DNA from: Pseudarthrobacter cellobiosi
Lineage (GTDB): Bacteria; Actinomycetota; Actinomycetes; Actinomycetales; Micrococcaceae
Assembly (NCBI RefSeq): GCF_023913755.1
Contig: NZ_JAMXBJ010000030.1
Coordinates: forward strand, 1 to 64,000
Length of the DNA stretch: 64,000 nt
Reading direction: 5' to 3'
Shown: positions 45,040-53,188 of the stretch, piece after piece
Position numbering within the stretch: the stretch's first letter is position 1
How the letters are laid out: each line of letters starts with the position of its first letter
Made by a program: the position numbers and the translations under genes
Notes under the pieces: generated by a model
Told to the model about the DNA's origin: nothing
The model's database searches: none
Seen by the model: the letters and a program-made list of their open reading frames with translations, nothing else

Positions 45040-46557
45040 TTAGCGCTGTGTCGGCTGCGGCGACGGCACCGGACTATCACGTCGCACCGGCTGGGGTGAG
45101 GACGGTTGCGCTGAGGGTTGCGGCGGCTGAGGTGGCGCCTGCGCCATGGGCGTTGGCACCGCCCCAGGGGCAATCGCGGTCTCGGGAGGCTTCGAACGGG
45201 ACAGCGCGAAGCGGGTGGCCGTTGCCGTGCCGCCTGCCCCCAGGACGCCGCCAAGAACCGCGGTTGACGCCATCAGCGAGGGATCGTCGCTTGCTGCGAC
45301 GAGCCGCGCGGCTCCCTGGTAGTTGTTGAGATTGTGGCCCGGCCCAATACCGAATTCGCCACCTTCGGGCGTGGTTACTGGGCTGTTGAGGGTCACCGTA
45401 ACCCGGTTTCGGGCGTCCGGGTTCGGTGTACCGTCAGTGCCGGGCACCCAATCCTGCCTGTGCTCCAGGTGAAGAGCAGTGACGTCGGCGTCCGGAACAA
45501 TGCCACCAACGGGAGACCCGGCGGTGAGGACATATTTCATGTCGTACTCGTTAAGGAATAGATCGTCGGCCGCCATGTTCATTGCATGGATTCCACCTTG
45601 GCTGTAACCCACGGCCACTACGGATGCCCCCTTTTCCGCGCGGGCAGCCTGCAGGGCCTGAAACACCGCTGCGTTGATTTCTGCGGAGCTGTGGCCCAGC
45701 CCTTCAACGATGCCGGCTTCATCGAAGGGATTCACTCCGCCCATTTCACCTCCCGTCTGCGTTCCTGGAATGACCACCACGTAGGCCTTCTGTCCCCCGT
45801 TATCCACTTCGACGACTTCGATGTAGCCTTCACCGCGTTCATCGATGATCCGTGCCCGTTCCAACAACGCAGCCGGAGAACCGTCGAATTCAATGGGCAG
45901 CGTTTCCTTCTTTTCCAACGTGACCGAACGCGGCTGAAGGATTCGGTTTGAACGCCCGGACACACCGGCGAGCAAAGGTACGGCCGCCGCAATATGCCTG
46001 CCCGCCGTCAGGTCTGCCGCGAGCGCTACCCAAAAGCGCTCCGGGGAGACTGCCAGCAAGGCAGCCATGGCAATAGGTCCCACGGCGAGTTCCGTGACCT
46101 CCCTGTTGGGAACCGGACCCAAGCCGAGGTCTACCGCCAGCCTGCCAAGGGTTTCGGGGCTCGTCAGTCCGCCGCCACTTCCGCGCGAGAATCCCGCCCA
46201 CGCTTCAGCCGCCTCGTAGTCCCTTTTGCAGTCCCGCACCTGACTGCTGATTCCCTGCAGCTCCGCACGGACGGCCTGGACGCTCCACTGCGCCTCTCCG
46301 ACGCCAATCAGGGCCGCCGTTCCGGTGGAACGCGCTTCATCCTGGTACAGGCACAGGTCTTCCCAGATGCGGCGAACCTCCACTTCCACGGCAGCCAGCT
46401 CCCCCGCAGCAGCGTCGAGCTTCTCCGCACCGCCTACGAGCTCCTCCAACTGAAAACTGATGCCGTCAACGCCGCCCCTGATTTCCATGCCCCCGTCCAC
46501 GGCAGGCCCTGTCAGCTGGATAGGGCCGCCGCTGCCGGATGGCGTCACCTCGGCCAT
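45040..46557 (-). CDS. WXG100-like N-terminus fused to a GYSQGG serine esterase domain
   Basis: The 505-residue protein has a helical ESX-like N-terminal region (about 30-125). Residues ~210-420 form an alpha/beta hydrolase: nucleophile Ser319 in GYSQGG, then Asp369 in HRQDW and His408 in GPGHN as a plausible triad. The oxyanion side appears as VVIPGTQ near 262. The last 50 residues are Pro/Gln-rich. Probably exported and acting on lipids, esters or the cell envelope. ATG 46557 overlaps the stop of the upstream small WXG gene (TGATG), so they are translationally coupled. Confidence 0.8.
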   Translation of the reverse strand: MAEVTPSGSGGPIQLTGPAVDGGMEIRGGVDGISFQLEELVGGAEKLDAAAGELAAVEVEVRRIWEDLCLYQDEARSTGTAALIGVGEAQWSVQAVRAELQGISSQVRDCKRDYEAAEAWAGFSRGSGGGLTSPETLGRLAVDLGLGPVPNREVTELAVGPIAMAALLAVSPERFWVALAADLTAGRHIAAAVPLLAGVSGRSNRILQPRSVTLEKKETLPIEFDGSPAALLERARIIDERGEGYIEVVEVDNGGQKAYVVVIPGTQTGGEMGGVNPFDEAGIVEGLGHSSAEINAAVFQALQAARAEKGASVVAVGYSQGGIHAMNMAADDLFLNEYDMKYVLTAGSPVGGIVPDADVTALHLEHRQDWVPGTDGTPNPDARNRVTVTLNSPVTTPEGGEFGIGPGHNLNNYQGAARLVAASDDPSLMASTAVLGGVLGAGGTATATRFALSRSKPPETAIAPGAVPTPMAQAPPQPPQPSAQPSSPQPVRRDSPVPSPQPTQR

Positions 46558-46859
46558 CAGTACCGCCCCGCCGGGTTGCCGGCGGACGTTCCCACCGCCT
46601 GCGCGTGGCGTTTCACCGAAGCCAGCGCATCCTCGAGCCGTACCCTCGCCCTCCCTAGAGCCACCTCCTGCAGAGCCACCGAGTTCCTGTACGCCCTCCC
46701 GGCAGGTGACTGCCAGTCCAAAAGCTGGATCTCGCGAAAGCCGCCGAGGACCTTTTCCACCCTGCCCAAGCAAAGGTCAACCCGGGCCGCCAACTGCTGA
46801 ACCTCATAACCTCGGGACATGCATGCCGCCATGTCGGCTGCCGTCACGTCACTGCCCAT
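46557..46859 (-). CDS. WXG100/ESX-like small helical protein
   Basis: The 100-residue, two-helix protein has W49-Q-S51-P in the turn (LLDWQSPAGRAYRNSV), a W-x-G-like motif. Length and layout match ESAT-6-type partners that pair with larger substrates for type VII export. It precedes and overlaps the esterase gene, so it is probably its co-secretion partner. GGAGGGGGG is its ribosome site. No secretion ATPase is in the window. Confidence 0.78.
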   Translation of the reverse strand: MGSDVTAADMAACMSRGYEVQQLAARVDLCLGRVEKVLGGFREIQLLDWQSPAGRAYRNSVALQEVALGRARVRLEDALASVKRHAQAVGTSAGNPAGRY

Positions 46860-47048
46860 GCCCGTTCCCCCCTCCCGGATACCCGCCCGAACTTCTCGTC
46901 CGCCAAGGCCAACTCCTGAACCCCGACGCTACGGAAAGCCGCCCACTCGACGGAAGCACCGCCGTCGGCTATGTGGACAAGTCACGCCGCTGTTCACATG
47001 CGACGGACCGCTTAAGCGGCAGTGAGGAGTTCATGAAAGAATCAGCAC

Positions 47049-48491
47049 ATGCCTGAAACTGCCGCCACAGCTGATACCCGCACGCCCTCCGGACGCCTGG
47101 CCCTCGCCGCGTCACCGGACCAGATCGCCCTGGGTCCGCTGGACGGCCGTTACCAGTCCGCCGTTGCGCCCCTCGTTGACTACCTGTCCGAGGCAGCCCT
47201 GAACCGTGACCGCGTGGCCGTGGAAGTCGAGTGGCTCATCCACCTGACCGGCAACAATGTCCTTCCCGGCGCCGGCCAGCTCACCGCGGAACAGCAGGAA
47301 GAGCTCCGCGCGATCGTCACCGAATTCAACTCCGCCTCGGTGTCCGAGCTCGCCGAAATCGAAGCCGTCACCGTCCATGACGTGAAGGCTGTGGAGTACT
47401 ACATCGGCCGCCGGCTGCCCGCCATCGGCATCGAGAACCTGACCGCCATGGTCCACTTCGGCTGCACGTCCGAGGACATCAACAACCTCTCCTACGCCCT
47501 GGGCGTCAAGGGTGCTGTGGAGGACGTGTGGCTGCCCGCCGCACGCTCCCTCGTTGCCCAAATCAGCAAGATGGCCGAGGTCAACCGCGCAGTCCCCATG
47601 CTGTCCCGCACGCACGGCCAGCCGGCCACGCCCACCACCCTGGGCAAGGAACTGGCAGTCAGTGCGCACCGCCTGACCCGCCAGCTGGACCGGATCGCGA
47701 AGACCGATTACCTGGGCAAGATCAACGGCGCCACCGGCACGTACGCAGCCCACGTGGCCTCTGTCCCCGGCGCTGACTGGCAGCAGGTGGCCAAGTCCTT
47801 CGTCGAGGGCCTGGGCCTGACCTGGAACCCGCTGACCACCCAGATCGAAAGCCACGACTGGCAGGCCGAGCTCTACGCCGACGTCGCGCGGTTCAACCGG
47901 ATCCTGCACAACGTCTGCACGGACATGTGGAGCTACATCTCCATCGGCTACTTCGCCCAGATCCCCGTGGCCGGCGCCACCGGATCCTCCACCATGCCGC
48001 ACAAGGTCAACCCCATCCGGTTCGAGAACGCCGAAGCGAACCTGGAAATTTCCTCCGGCCTCCTGGACGTGCTGGGCTCCACGCTTGTGACCTCCCGCTG
48101 GCAGCGCGACCTCACCGACTCCTCCAGCCAGCGCAACATCGGTGTGGCGTTCGGCCACTCCCTCCTGGCGATCTCCAACGTGGCCAAGGGCCTTGACCGC
48201 CTCGATGTTGCCGAAGACGTGCTCGCCGGGGACCTGGACACCAACTGGGAAGTTCTGGGCGAGGCCATCCAGATGGTCATGCGTGCCGAAGCGATCGCCG
48301 GCGTCGAAGGCATGGAAAACCCGTACGAGCGCCTCAAGGACCTCACCCGCGGACAGCGTGTGGACGCCGCCCGCATGCAGGAATTCGTCCAGAGCCTGGG
48401 CCTCTCCCCCGACGCCGAGTCCCGGCTGCTCGCCCTCACGCCCGGCAAGTACACGGGCATCGCTGACCAGCTGGTGGACCACCTCAAGTAA
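47049..48491 (+). CDS. purB: Adenylosuccinate lyase
   Basis: The 480-residue fumarase-superfamily enzyme splits adenylosuccinate and SAICAR in purine synthesis. GSSTMPHKVNPIRFENAEAN, near residues 311-330, is the signature loop with the catalytic Ser. The N-terminus has LGPLDGRYQSAV, and SRTHGQPATPTTLGKE holds the catalytic His. It is monocistronic and ends with a strong terminator. Confidence 0.97.
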   Translation: MPETAATADTRTPSGRLALAASPDQIALGPLDGRYQSAVAPLVDYLSEAALNRDRVAVEVEWLIHLTGNNVLPGAGQLTAEQQEELRAIVTEFNSASVSELAEIEAVTVHDVKAVEYYIGRRLPAIGIENLTAMVHFGCTSEDINNLSYALGVKGAVEDVWLPAARSLVAQISKMAEVNRAVPMLSRTHGQPATPTTLGKELAVSAHRLTRQLDRIAKTDYLGKINGATGTYAAHVASVPGADWQQVAKSFVEGLGLTWNPLTTQIESHDWQAELYADVARFNRILHNVCTDMWSYISIGYFAQIPVAGATGSSTMPHKVNPIRFENAEANLEISSGLLDVLGSTLVTSRWQRDLTDSSSQRNIGVAFGHSLLAISNVAKGLDRLDVAEDVLAGDLDTNWEVLGEAIQMVMRAEAIAGVEGMENPYERLKDLTRGQRVDAARMQEFVQSLGLSPDAESRLLALTPGKYTGIADQLVDHLK

Positions 48492-48525
48492 GCAAGTCCG
48501 CACGGGCACAAGAAGTACGACGGCG

Positions 48526-48553
48526 GCGCCGGGCTCCTGAGGGGGCCCGGCGC
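48526..48553 (+). terminator. Intrinsic terminator of purB
   Basis: Perfect 9-bp arms GCGCCGGGC / GCCCGGCGC enclose a 10-base loop and are followed by TTGTTTGTT, the clearest T-rich terminator in the window. Confidence 0.9.
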
Positions 48554-48559
48554 TTGTTT

Positions 48560-48649
48560 GTTCCCGCCCAGTTGCTCGATCAGGATCGGGCGTTTCCGGG
48601 CGACACGCCGTGGCTTGCCACAAGCGGGCACCAGCAACTGGGCAGGAAC
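48560..48649. repeat. Intergenic inverted repeat, 17-bp arms with long loop
   Basis: Arms at 48560-48576 and 48633-48649 pair at 16 of 17 positions around a 56-base loop, which itself contains CGGGCGTT pairing with AACGCCCG just outside. It lies between the purB terminator and the phosphatase gene. No second copy is seen. Confidence 0.7.
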
Positions 48650-48709
48650 GCCCGACGTCGTCCCGGCAGGCAGACGCCGGATCTCGCCGCCGGATGCGAA
48701 ACTGGAGTC

Positions 48710-49381
48710 ATGAAGCTGCTCCTCATCCGCCACGGACAGACCCCCGGCAACGTACTCGGCCAGCTGGACACCGCCCACCCGGGGCCGGGGCTGACCGAGC
48801 TGGGAGAACGCCAGGCCGAGGCCATGGCTCGGTCCCTGGCCAACGAGCAGATAGGCGCAGTGTACGCATCAACGCTACTGCGGACACAGATCACGGCCGC
48901 GCCATTGTCCCGGCTCCAAGGACTCGAGGTTGAAGTCCTGGACGGCCTGCACGAAATCGAAGCAGGGGCACTGGAGAAGCTGACCGACCACGAATCGCAC
49001 ATGCGATACATGGGCACGGTGTTCGCGTGGGCAGCCGGTGACCTGGACCGCCGGATGCCTGCCGGCCCGGACGGCCACGAGTTTTTCGAGCGGTACGACG
49101 CCGCCATCAACCGGATTGCCGAGCGCGCGGCCAGCAACGGGAGCTCCGCCGTCGCCGCCGTGGTGAGTCATGGCGCGGCCATCCGCACCTGGACCGGGCT
49201 CCACGCCGCCGGCGCCGACCATGAGTTCGCGGCCCGCCACGTCCTGTCCAACACGGGCATCGTGGCCCTGGAAGGGGACCCCGGCGCCGGTTGGAAGCTG
49301 ATCCACTGGGACGGGAGCCCGGTGGGCGGCCTCGCTCTCGCGGATCCGACCGCCGAGGACCCCACGGGCACCCAGGGATAG
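48710..49381 (+). CDS. Histidine phosphatase (phosphoglycerate mutase-like)
   Basis: The 223-residue protein begins KLLLIRHGQTPGNVLGQ with the phosphohistidine in RHG. ASTLLRTQITAAPL, EIEAGALE and VVSHGAAIRTW with the second catalytic His follow. Substrate unknown; the family includes sugar and nucleotide phosphatases. I chose ATG 48710, where GGAG lies just upstream and the catalytic strand starts at once. Confidence 0.92.
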   Translation: MKLLLIRHGQTPGNVLGQLDTAHPGPGLTELGERQAEAMARSLANEQIGAVYASTLLRTQITAAPLSRLQGLEVEVLDGLHEIEAGALEKLTDHESHMRYMGTVFAWAAGDLDRRMPAGPDGHEFFERYDAAINRIAERAASNGSSAVAAVVSHGAAIRTWTGLHAAGADHEFAARHVLSNTGIVALEGDPGAGWKLIHWDGSPVGGLALADPTAEDPTGTQG

Positions 49382-49479
49382 CAGGCAAATTCTCCATCCC
49401 CTTACGCACAGGAAACACGGCGTTAACGGTGGGGTCGTAGGCTTGATCTGCATCACCCTTCCGGCGAAAGAGGCTCGCG

Positions 49480-49983
49480 ATGCAGACCAACCCACGGCTC
49501 AACATCAGGCAGGTCACCTGGGCCAACCCCGTGGGCGCCGACCTGCGCAGGGCCCAGCAGGCGGAACTGGACGCCCGCTTCGGTACCCCTGACCACGAAC
49601 CGGGGACCCCGCCGTCGGGCGCTGACTGTGCCGTGTTCCTGGTGGCGTACGACAAAGGCTCGGGACAGCCCGTGGGCTGCGGCGGACTCAGGCTCCTGGA
49701 CAGCGCCACGGCCGAAATCAAGCGGCTCTACGTGCTCCCGTATACGCGCGGCTCTGGCGTGGCCAGCTCCATCCTGGCGGCCCTCGAAGCCGAGGCGCAC
49801 AAGCAGGGCATCACACGCATTAAGGCCGAAGCAGGCTCGGCGCAGCCGGACGGCCGGAACTTCTACGAGAACTCCGGCTTCGATTCCGTCCCCAACTTTG
49901 GCGCTTACGTGGGCGTGGAGCACTCGTACTGCTACGCCAAGTCGATTGACTCGCACAGCGCCGCCCACACTGCCATGGCCTGA
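49480..49983 (+). CDS. GNAT family N-acetyltransferase
   Basis: The 167-residue enzyme has IKRLYVLPYTRGSGVASSILAALEAEA, the acetyl-CoA loop, and AEAGSAQPDGRNFYENSGFDSV at the end. VGCGGLRLLD is the typical strand before it. The acceptor is unknown. AAAGAGG lies upstream of the ATG. Confidence 0.9.
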   Translation: MQTNPRLNIRQVTWANPVGADLRRAQQAELDARFGTPDHEPGTPPSGADCAVFLVAYDKGSGQPVGCGGLRLLDSATAEIKRLYVLPYTRGSGVASSILAALEAEAHKQGITRIKAEAGSAQPDGRNFYENSGFDSVPNFGAYVGVEHSYCYAKSIDSHSAAHTAMA

Positions 49984-50058
49984 GCCAAATCCGGCGGCGG
50001 TCCGTTACACAACAACTGCCACCACGTAACCTGCGCCGCGGCACGCTAACCTCGCCAT

Positions 50059-50493
50059 ATGGAATCCACTGACATCACCTTCCGCACCCGCAAATGGATC
50101 CGGCCGGAGGACCTGAACGCCAACGGGACCCTCTTCGGCGGCAGCCTGCTGAAATGGATCGATGAGGAAGCCGCAATCTACGCCATCCTCCAGCTTGGCA
50201 ACGGCCGCGCGGTCACGAAGTACATCTCGGAGATCAACTTCGTGAGCTCCGCAGTGCAGGGAGACCTGGTGGAAATGGGTCTGACGGCGACGCGCTTCGG
50301 CCGGACGTCATTGACCATGCGCGCCGAAGTCCGCAACATGATCACCCGCCAAAGCATCCTCACAATCGAAGAGATCGTCTTTGTGAACCTCAGCCCGGCC
50401 GGCAAGCCCGAGCCCCACGGCTACACCGAAATCACCTATGAGCGGGACCGGATTCCCACGCATCACCTGACGGAAACCCTCATTCAGGACTGA
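50059..50493 (+). CDS. Acyl-CoA thioesterase, hotdog fold
   Basis: The 144-residue single hotdog domain begins TFRTRKWIRPEDLNANGTLFGGSLLKWIDEEAAIYA, the YciA/BACH-type signature with the catalytic Asp. It hydrolyses acyl-CoA. TAACCT lies 6 bases before the ATG, predicting a leaderless transcript. Confidence 0.92.
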   Translation: MESTDITFRTRKWIRPEDLNANGTLFGGSLLKWIDEEAAIYAILQLGNGRAVTKYISEINFVSSAVQGDLVEMGLTATRFGRTSLTMRAEVRNMITRQSILTIEEIVFVNLSPAGKPEPHGYTEITYERDRIPTHHLTETLIQD

Positions 50494-50603
50494 CGACGGC
50501 GGGACGCGCCCTACGCCGCCCGGCCGGGCGCCATGGGCCACCGCCATGGGTCACTGTGGAGAACGGCATAGGATCGATAGCCGGACCCATTGAAAGGACC
50601 CTC

Positions 50604-51230
50604 TTGGCCAAGCTCTACTTCCGCTACGGCGCCATGAACTCAGGAAAGTCCACCGGGCTCCTGCAGGCCGCTTTCAACTACGAGGAGCGGGGCCAGCGTG
50701 TCCTTCTCGCCAAGCCCGACGTGGACACCAAAGGCGATACCGACATCGTGTCCCGGCTGGGCATGACCCGGTCCGTGGACTTCCTGATCTCCGCCACCAC
50801 CCCCGTGCGCGAGCTCTTCGCCGCCCATGCGGCCGGGGACGACCCCGATGCTTTGCTGGAGCACGTGGACCAGAAGCCGGTGGCCTGCCTGCTGGTGGAC
50901 GAGGCCCAGTTCCTCACCCCGGACCAGGTGGATGACCTGTTCCGCATCGCCGTCCTGGACAACGTGCCGGTTCTCGCCTACGGCATCAGGACAGACTTCC
51001 TGACCCGCGCCTTCCCGGGATCGCGCCGGCTTATGGAGGTCGCCCACACGCTGGAAGAGCTCAAGACCATTTGCCGGTGCGGGCGCAAGGCCATCTTCAA
51101 CACCCGTCGCGTTGGCAACGAGGTAGTGTTCGACGGCGACCAGGTGGCCATCGACGGCCAGGACGTCTGGTACGAGTCCCTCTGCGGCTCCTGCTATCTC
51201 GAGGAGTCCGGCGGCCGCCTGGGCTCGTGA
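50604..51230 (+). CDS. tdk: Thymidine kinase
   Basis: The 208-residue type II thymidine kinase has Walker A GAMNSGKST, the DEAQF motif in LLVDEAQFLTPDQV, and the zinc pairs CRCGRKA and CGSCY. It phosphorylates thymidine for salvage. I chose TTG 50604 because AAGGA lies 6 bases upstream and the first strand (KLYFRYGAM) follows at once; an in-frame start lies 48 bases upstream. Confidence 0.95.
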   Translation: MAKLYFRYGAMNSGKSTGLLQAAFNYEERGQRVLLAKPDVDTKGDTDIVSRLGMTRSVDFLISATTPVRELFAAHAAGDDPDALLEHVDQKPVACLLVDEAQFLTPDQVDDLFRIAVLDNVPVLAYGIRTDFLTRAFPGSRRLMEVAHTLEELKTICRCGRKAIFNTRRVGNEVVFDGDQVAIDGQDVWYESLCGSCYLEESGGRLGS

Positions 51231-51308
51231 GTTTGCCCCCGCAGCCTGTTCCCACAATCGGAACGGCAGGGCAACGCCGCCGAAACACCACCCTGTGATC
51301 CTTGAGGC

Positions 51309-52148
51309 ATGAAGCCCACCGCAAGGAACCCTGCCGCGGCTGATTTGAGCTGTGAAGTCTGCGGCCTGATGCCGGAACCCACCAAGGCCCGCCTGACCTT
51401 GGCCAACGTGGCCGTTATGCTCCCGATCGAACTGCTGGTCCACGCCCTCGTGGTGGGAACGCACCTGCCGTATCTTGCCAAGGTGCTGGTCCTCACGCTC
51501 ACGGCCACCGTGCTGGTGATCTGGGTGGCGGAGCCCTCCGCCGCCCGGATGCTCCGCGGCTGGCTGCACGCGCCGGCGCTCCGGCACCACAGGAAGCTGG
51601 GCAGCGCACCGGCGTTGTGGCGGGCGCGCACAGTACTGCAGGACCACCCGGGTTCGCTGCAGAAGATCACCCGGGCGCTGGCCCGCCTGGACACCAATAT
51701 CCTCAGCATCCACGTTCACCCTGTTGCCGGCGGCGTGCTGGACGAGTTTGTGCTCTCGGCGCCGGGGAACCTCAGTGAACGGCACCTGCTGGAGGCACTG
51801 CACGACGGCGGCGGCTCAAGTTCGCGGGTCTGGCCCACCACCGCGCTGGCCATGGCGGACGGTCAGACGAAGGCGCTGAGCCTAGCGGCCAGGATCGCCG
51901 ATGCCCCGGACGAGCTGCCGCTGGCAGTCGCCGAGCTGCTTCGTGCCCGCATCCTCACCCCCGCAGAGGCCACCCTGGAAGCGGACGACGCCGGCACCCG
52001 CCTGAAGATCCCCACCGCCTGGCACGGACCCATCACCTTCGCCCGTCCCGGCGAACCCTTCACGCCCGCCGAGTCAGCCCGCGCGCACCGGCTCGCCGAG
52101 CTCGCCGAAATCCTGGCCCACCGGCCGGCGCCAGCACCCCGCATGTAG
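51309..52148 (+). CDS. ACT-domain protein with two membrane spans
   Basis: The 279-residue protein has two N-terminal membrane segments (ANVAVMLPIELLVHALVVG, AKVLVLTLTATVLVIWVA). An ACT-like domain at about 105-165 follows (ARTVLQDHPGSLQKITRALARLDTNILSIHVHPV), then a helical C-terminal region. ACT domains bind amino acids, so this may be a membrane-tethered amino-acid sensor. An unusual combination; no enzyme domain is seen. Confidence 0.78.
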   Translation: MKPTARNPAAADLSCEVCGLMPEPTKARLTLANVAVMLPIELLVHALVVGTHLPYLAKVLVLTLTATVLVIWVAEPSAARMLRGWLHAPALRHHRKLGSAPALWRARTVLQDHPGSLQKITRALARLDTNILSIHVHPVAGGVLDEFVLSAPGNLSERHLLEALHDGGGSSSRVWPTTALAMADGQTKALSLAARIADAPDELPLAVAELLRARILTPAEATLEADDAGTRLKIPTAWHGPITFARPGEPFTPAESARAHRLAELAEILAHRPAPAPRM

Positions 52149-52161
52149 GTCCCAGCCAATG

Positions 52162-52215
52162 TAGGTAGCGCTATCTGTCGTTATAGGGCCTCAAAACGAC
52201 AGATAGCGCTACCTA
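52162..52215. repeat. Perfect 21-bp inverted repeat, CTCAAAACG core (family copy 1)
   Basis: Arms at 52162-52182 and 52195-52215 are perfectly complementary over 21 bp with a 12-base loop; CTCAAAACG is at 52190-52198. It lies between the convergent stops of the ACT protein (52148) and the lipid kinase (52222), so it could terminate both. A related copy is at 59779-59844. Confidence 0.9.
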
Positions 52216-52221
52216 GTTGGG

Positions 52222-53139
52222 TTATATCCGGATGGTCAACGCGCCGGGCTCAATGGTCATCAGGACGTGCTTTCCGTCGCCTTCGTGGTCGCCGTCGAGC
52301 TGGTAATCGTCATTGTGCTCAAGCGTGATTTCCACGGACTTGCCTTGGTAGTACTCCACGGACGTGTCTTTACCGCGGCCCTTGCCGATCATGCCGGCCA
52401 CTACGGAGAACCACCCGAATTTCCCCCTGGGTGCCAGCACGGCCACGTCCAGCAAGCCGTCATCCATCTTGGCGTCCGGGAAGATCTCCAGTCCGCCCTG
52501 GACCTTGCCGCAGTTGCCCACCATCACGCTGCGGACCCCGCGGTGCACTACTGTTTTGCCGTCGAGGACGATGGTTGCCTTCACCGGCTTGCCCGGCAGG
52601 TTCCGGATACCGGCGTCCACGTAGGCCAGCCAGCCCACCTTGTCCTTGAGGTCCTCATTGGTGTCGGCCATGATGGTGGCGTCGTAGCCCACTCCGGCCA
52701 TGACCAGGAAGACCTGCTCCTTGTCCGGATCATTGCGGGCGGCCCGGACCACGTCGATCTTCCGCTCGGTGCCCGCCAGGGCCCCGGCCATGGCGCCGTC
52801 AAAGTCCGTGACATCCATGCCCAGGTTCCGGGCGAAGAGGTTTCCCGTGCCGAACGGAAGCAATCCCATGGGCACGTCCCCGCCGGAAAGGACCTCGGCC
52901 ACACACCGCACGGTGCCGTCGCCGCCGGCCGCAATAACGACGTCGGCCCCTTGCTTGAGTGCCTCCTTCGCCTGGCCGACGCCGGGATCCTCCTTGGTGG
53001 TCTCCAGCCAGATGGGCTCGCCCCAGCCATTCTCCGAGCAGTGTTTGGCCGCCAGGGCACGGACGTCGATGTCCACCGGCTTGGCAGGATTGATGATGAT
53101 GGCCGGGCGCTTGAGGGAAGTGGAGCTGTTGGCTGTCAT
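52222..53139 (-). CDS. Diacylglycerol/lipid kinase family protein
   Basis: The 305-residue DAGK-catalytic-domain protein has the nucleotide motif AAGGDGTVRCVAEVLSG near residue 70 and PLGLLPFGTGNLFAR-type sequence (MGLLPFGTGNLFARNLG). The C-terminal domain has the usual DDGLLDVAVLAPRGKFGW. It probably phosphorylates diacylglycerol or a related lipid to recycle membrane lipid intermediates. Confidence 0.92.
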   Translation of the reverse strand: MTANSSTSLKRPAIIINPAKPVDIDVRALAAKHCSENGWGEPIWLETTKEDPGVGQAKEALKQGADVVIAAGGDGTVRCVAEVLSGGDVPMGLLPFGTGNLFARNLGMDVTDFDGAMAGALAGTERKIDVVRAARNDPDKEQVFLVMAGVGYDATIMADTNEDLKDKVGWLAYVDAGIRNLPGKPVKATIVLDGKTVVHRGVRSVMVGNCGKVQGGLEIFPDAKMDDGLLDVAVLAPRGKFGWFSVVAGMIGKGRGKDTSVEYYQGKSVEITLEHNDDYQLDGDHEGDGKHVLMTIEPGALTIRI

Positions 53140-53188
53140 GGTGTCCTTCGCTGACGTGGGAATTGGGCCTTGGGGACAGCGTACTTCG

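Noticed and set aside
47112..48623. 503-codon open frame antisense to purB
   Set aside because: Shadow frame caused by GC-rich third positions; purB on the other strand has full family motifs.
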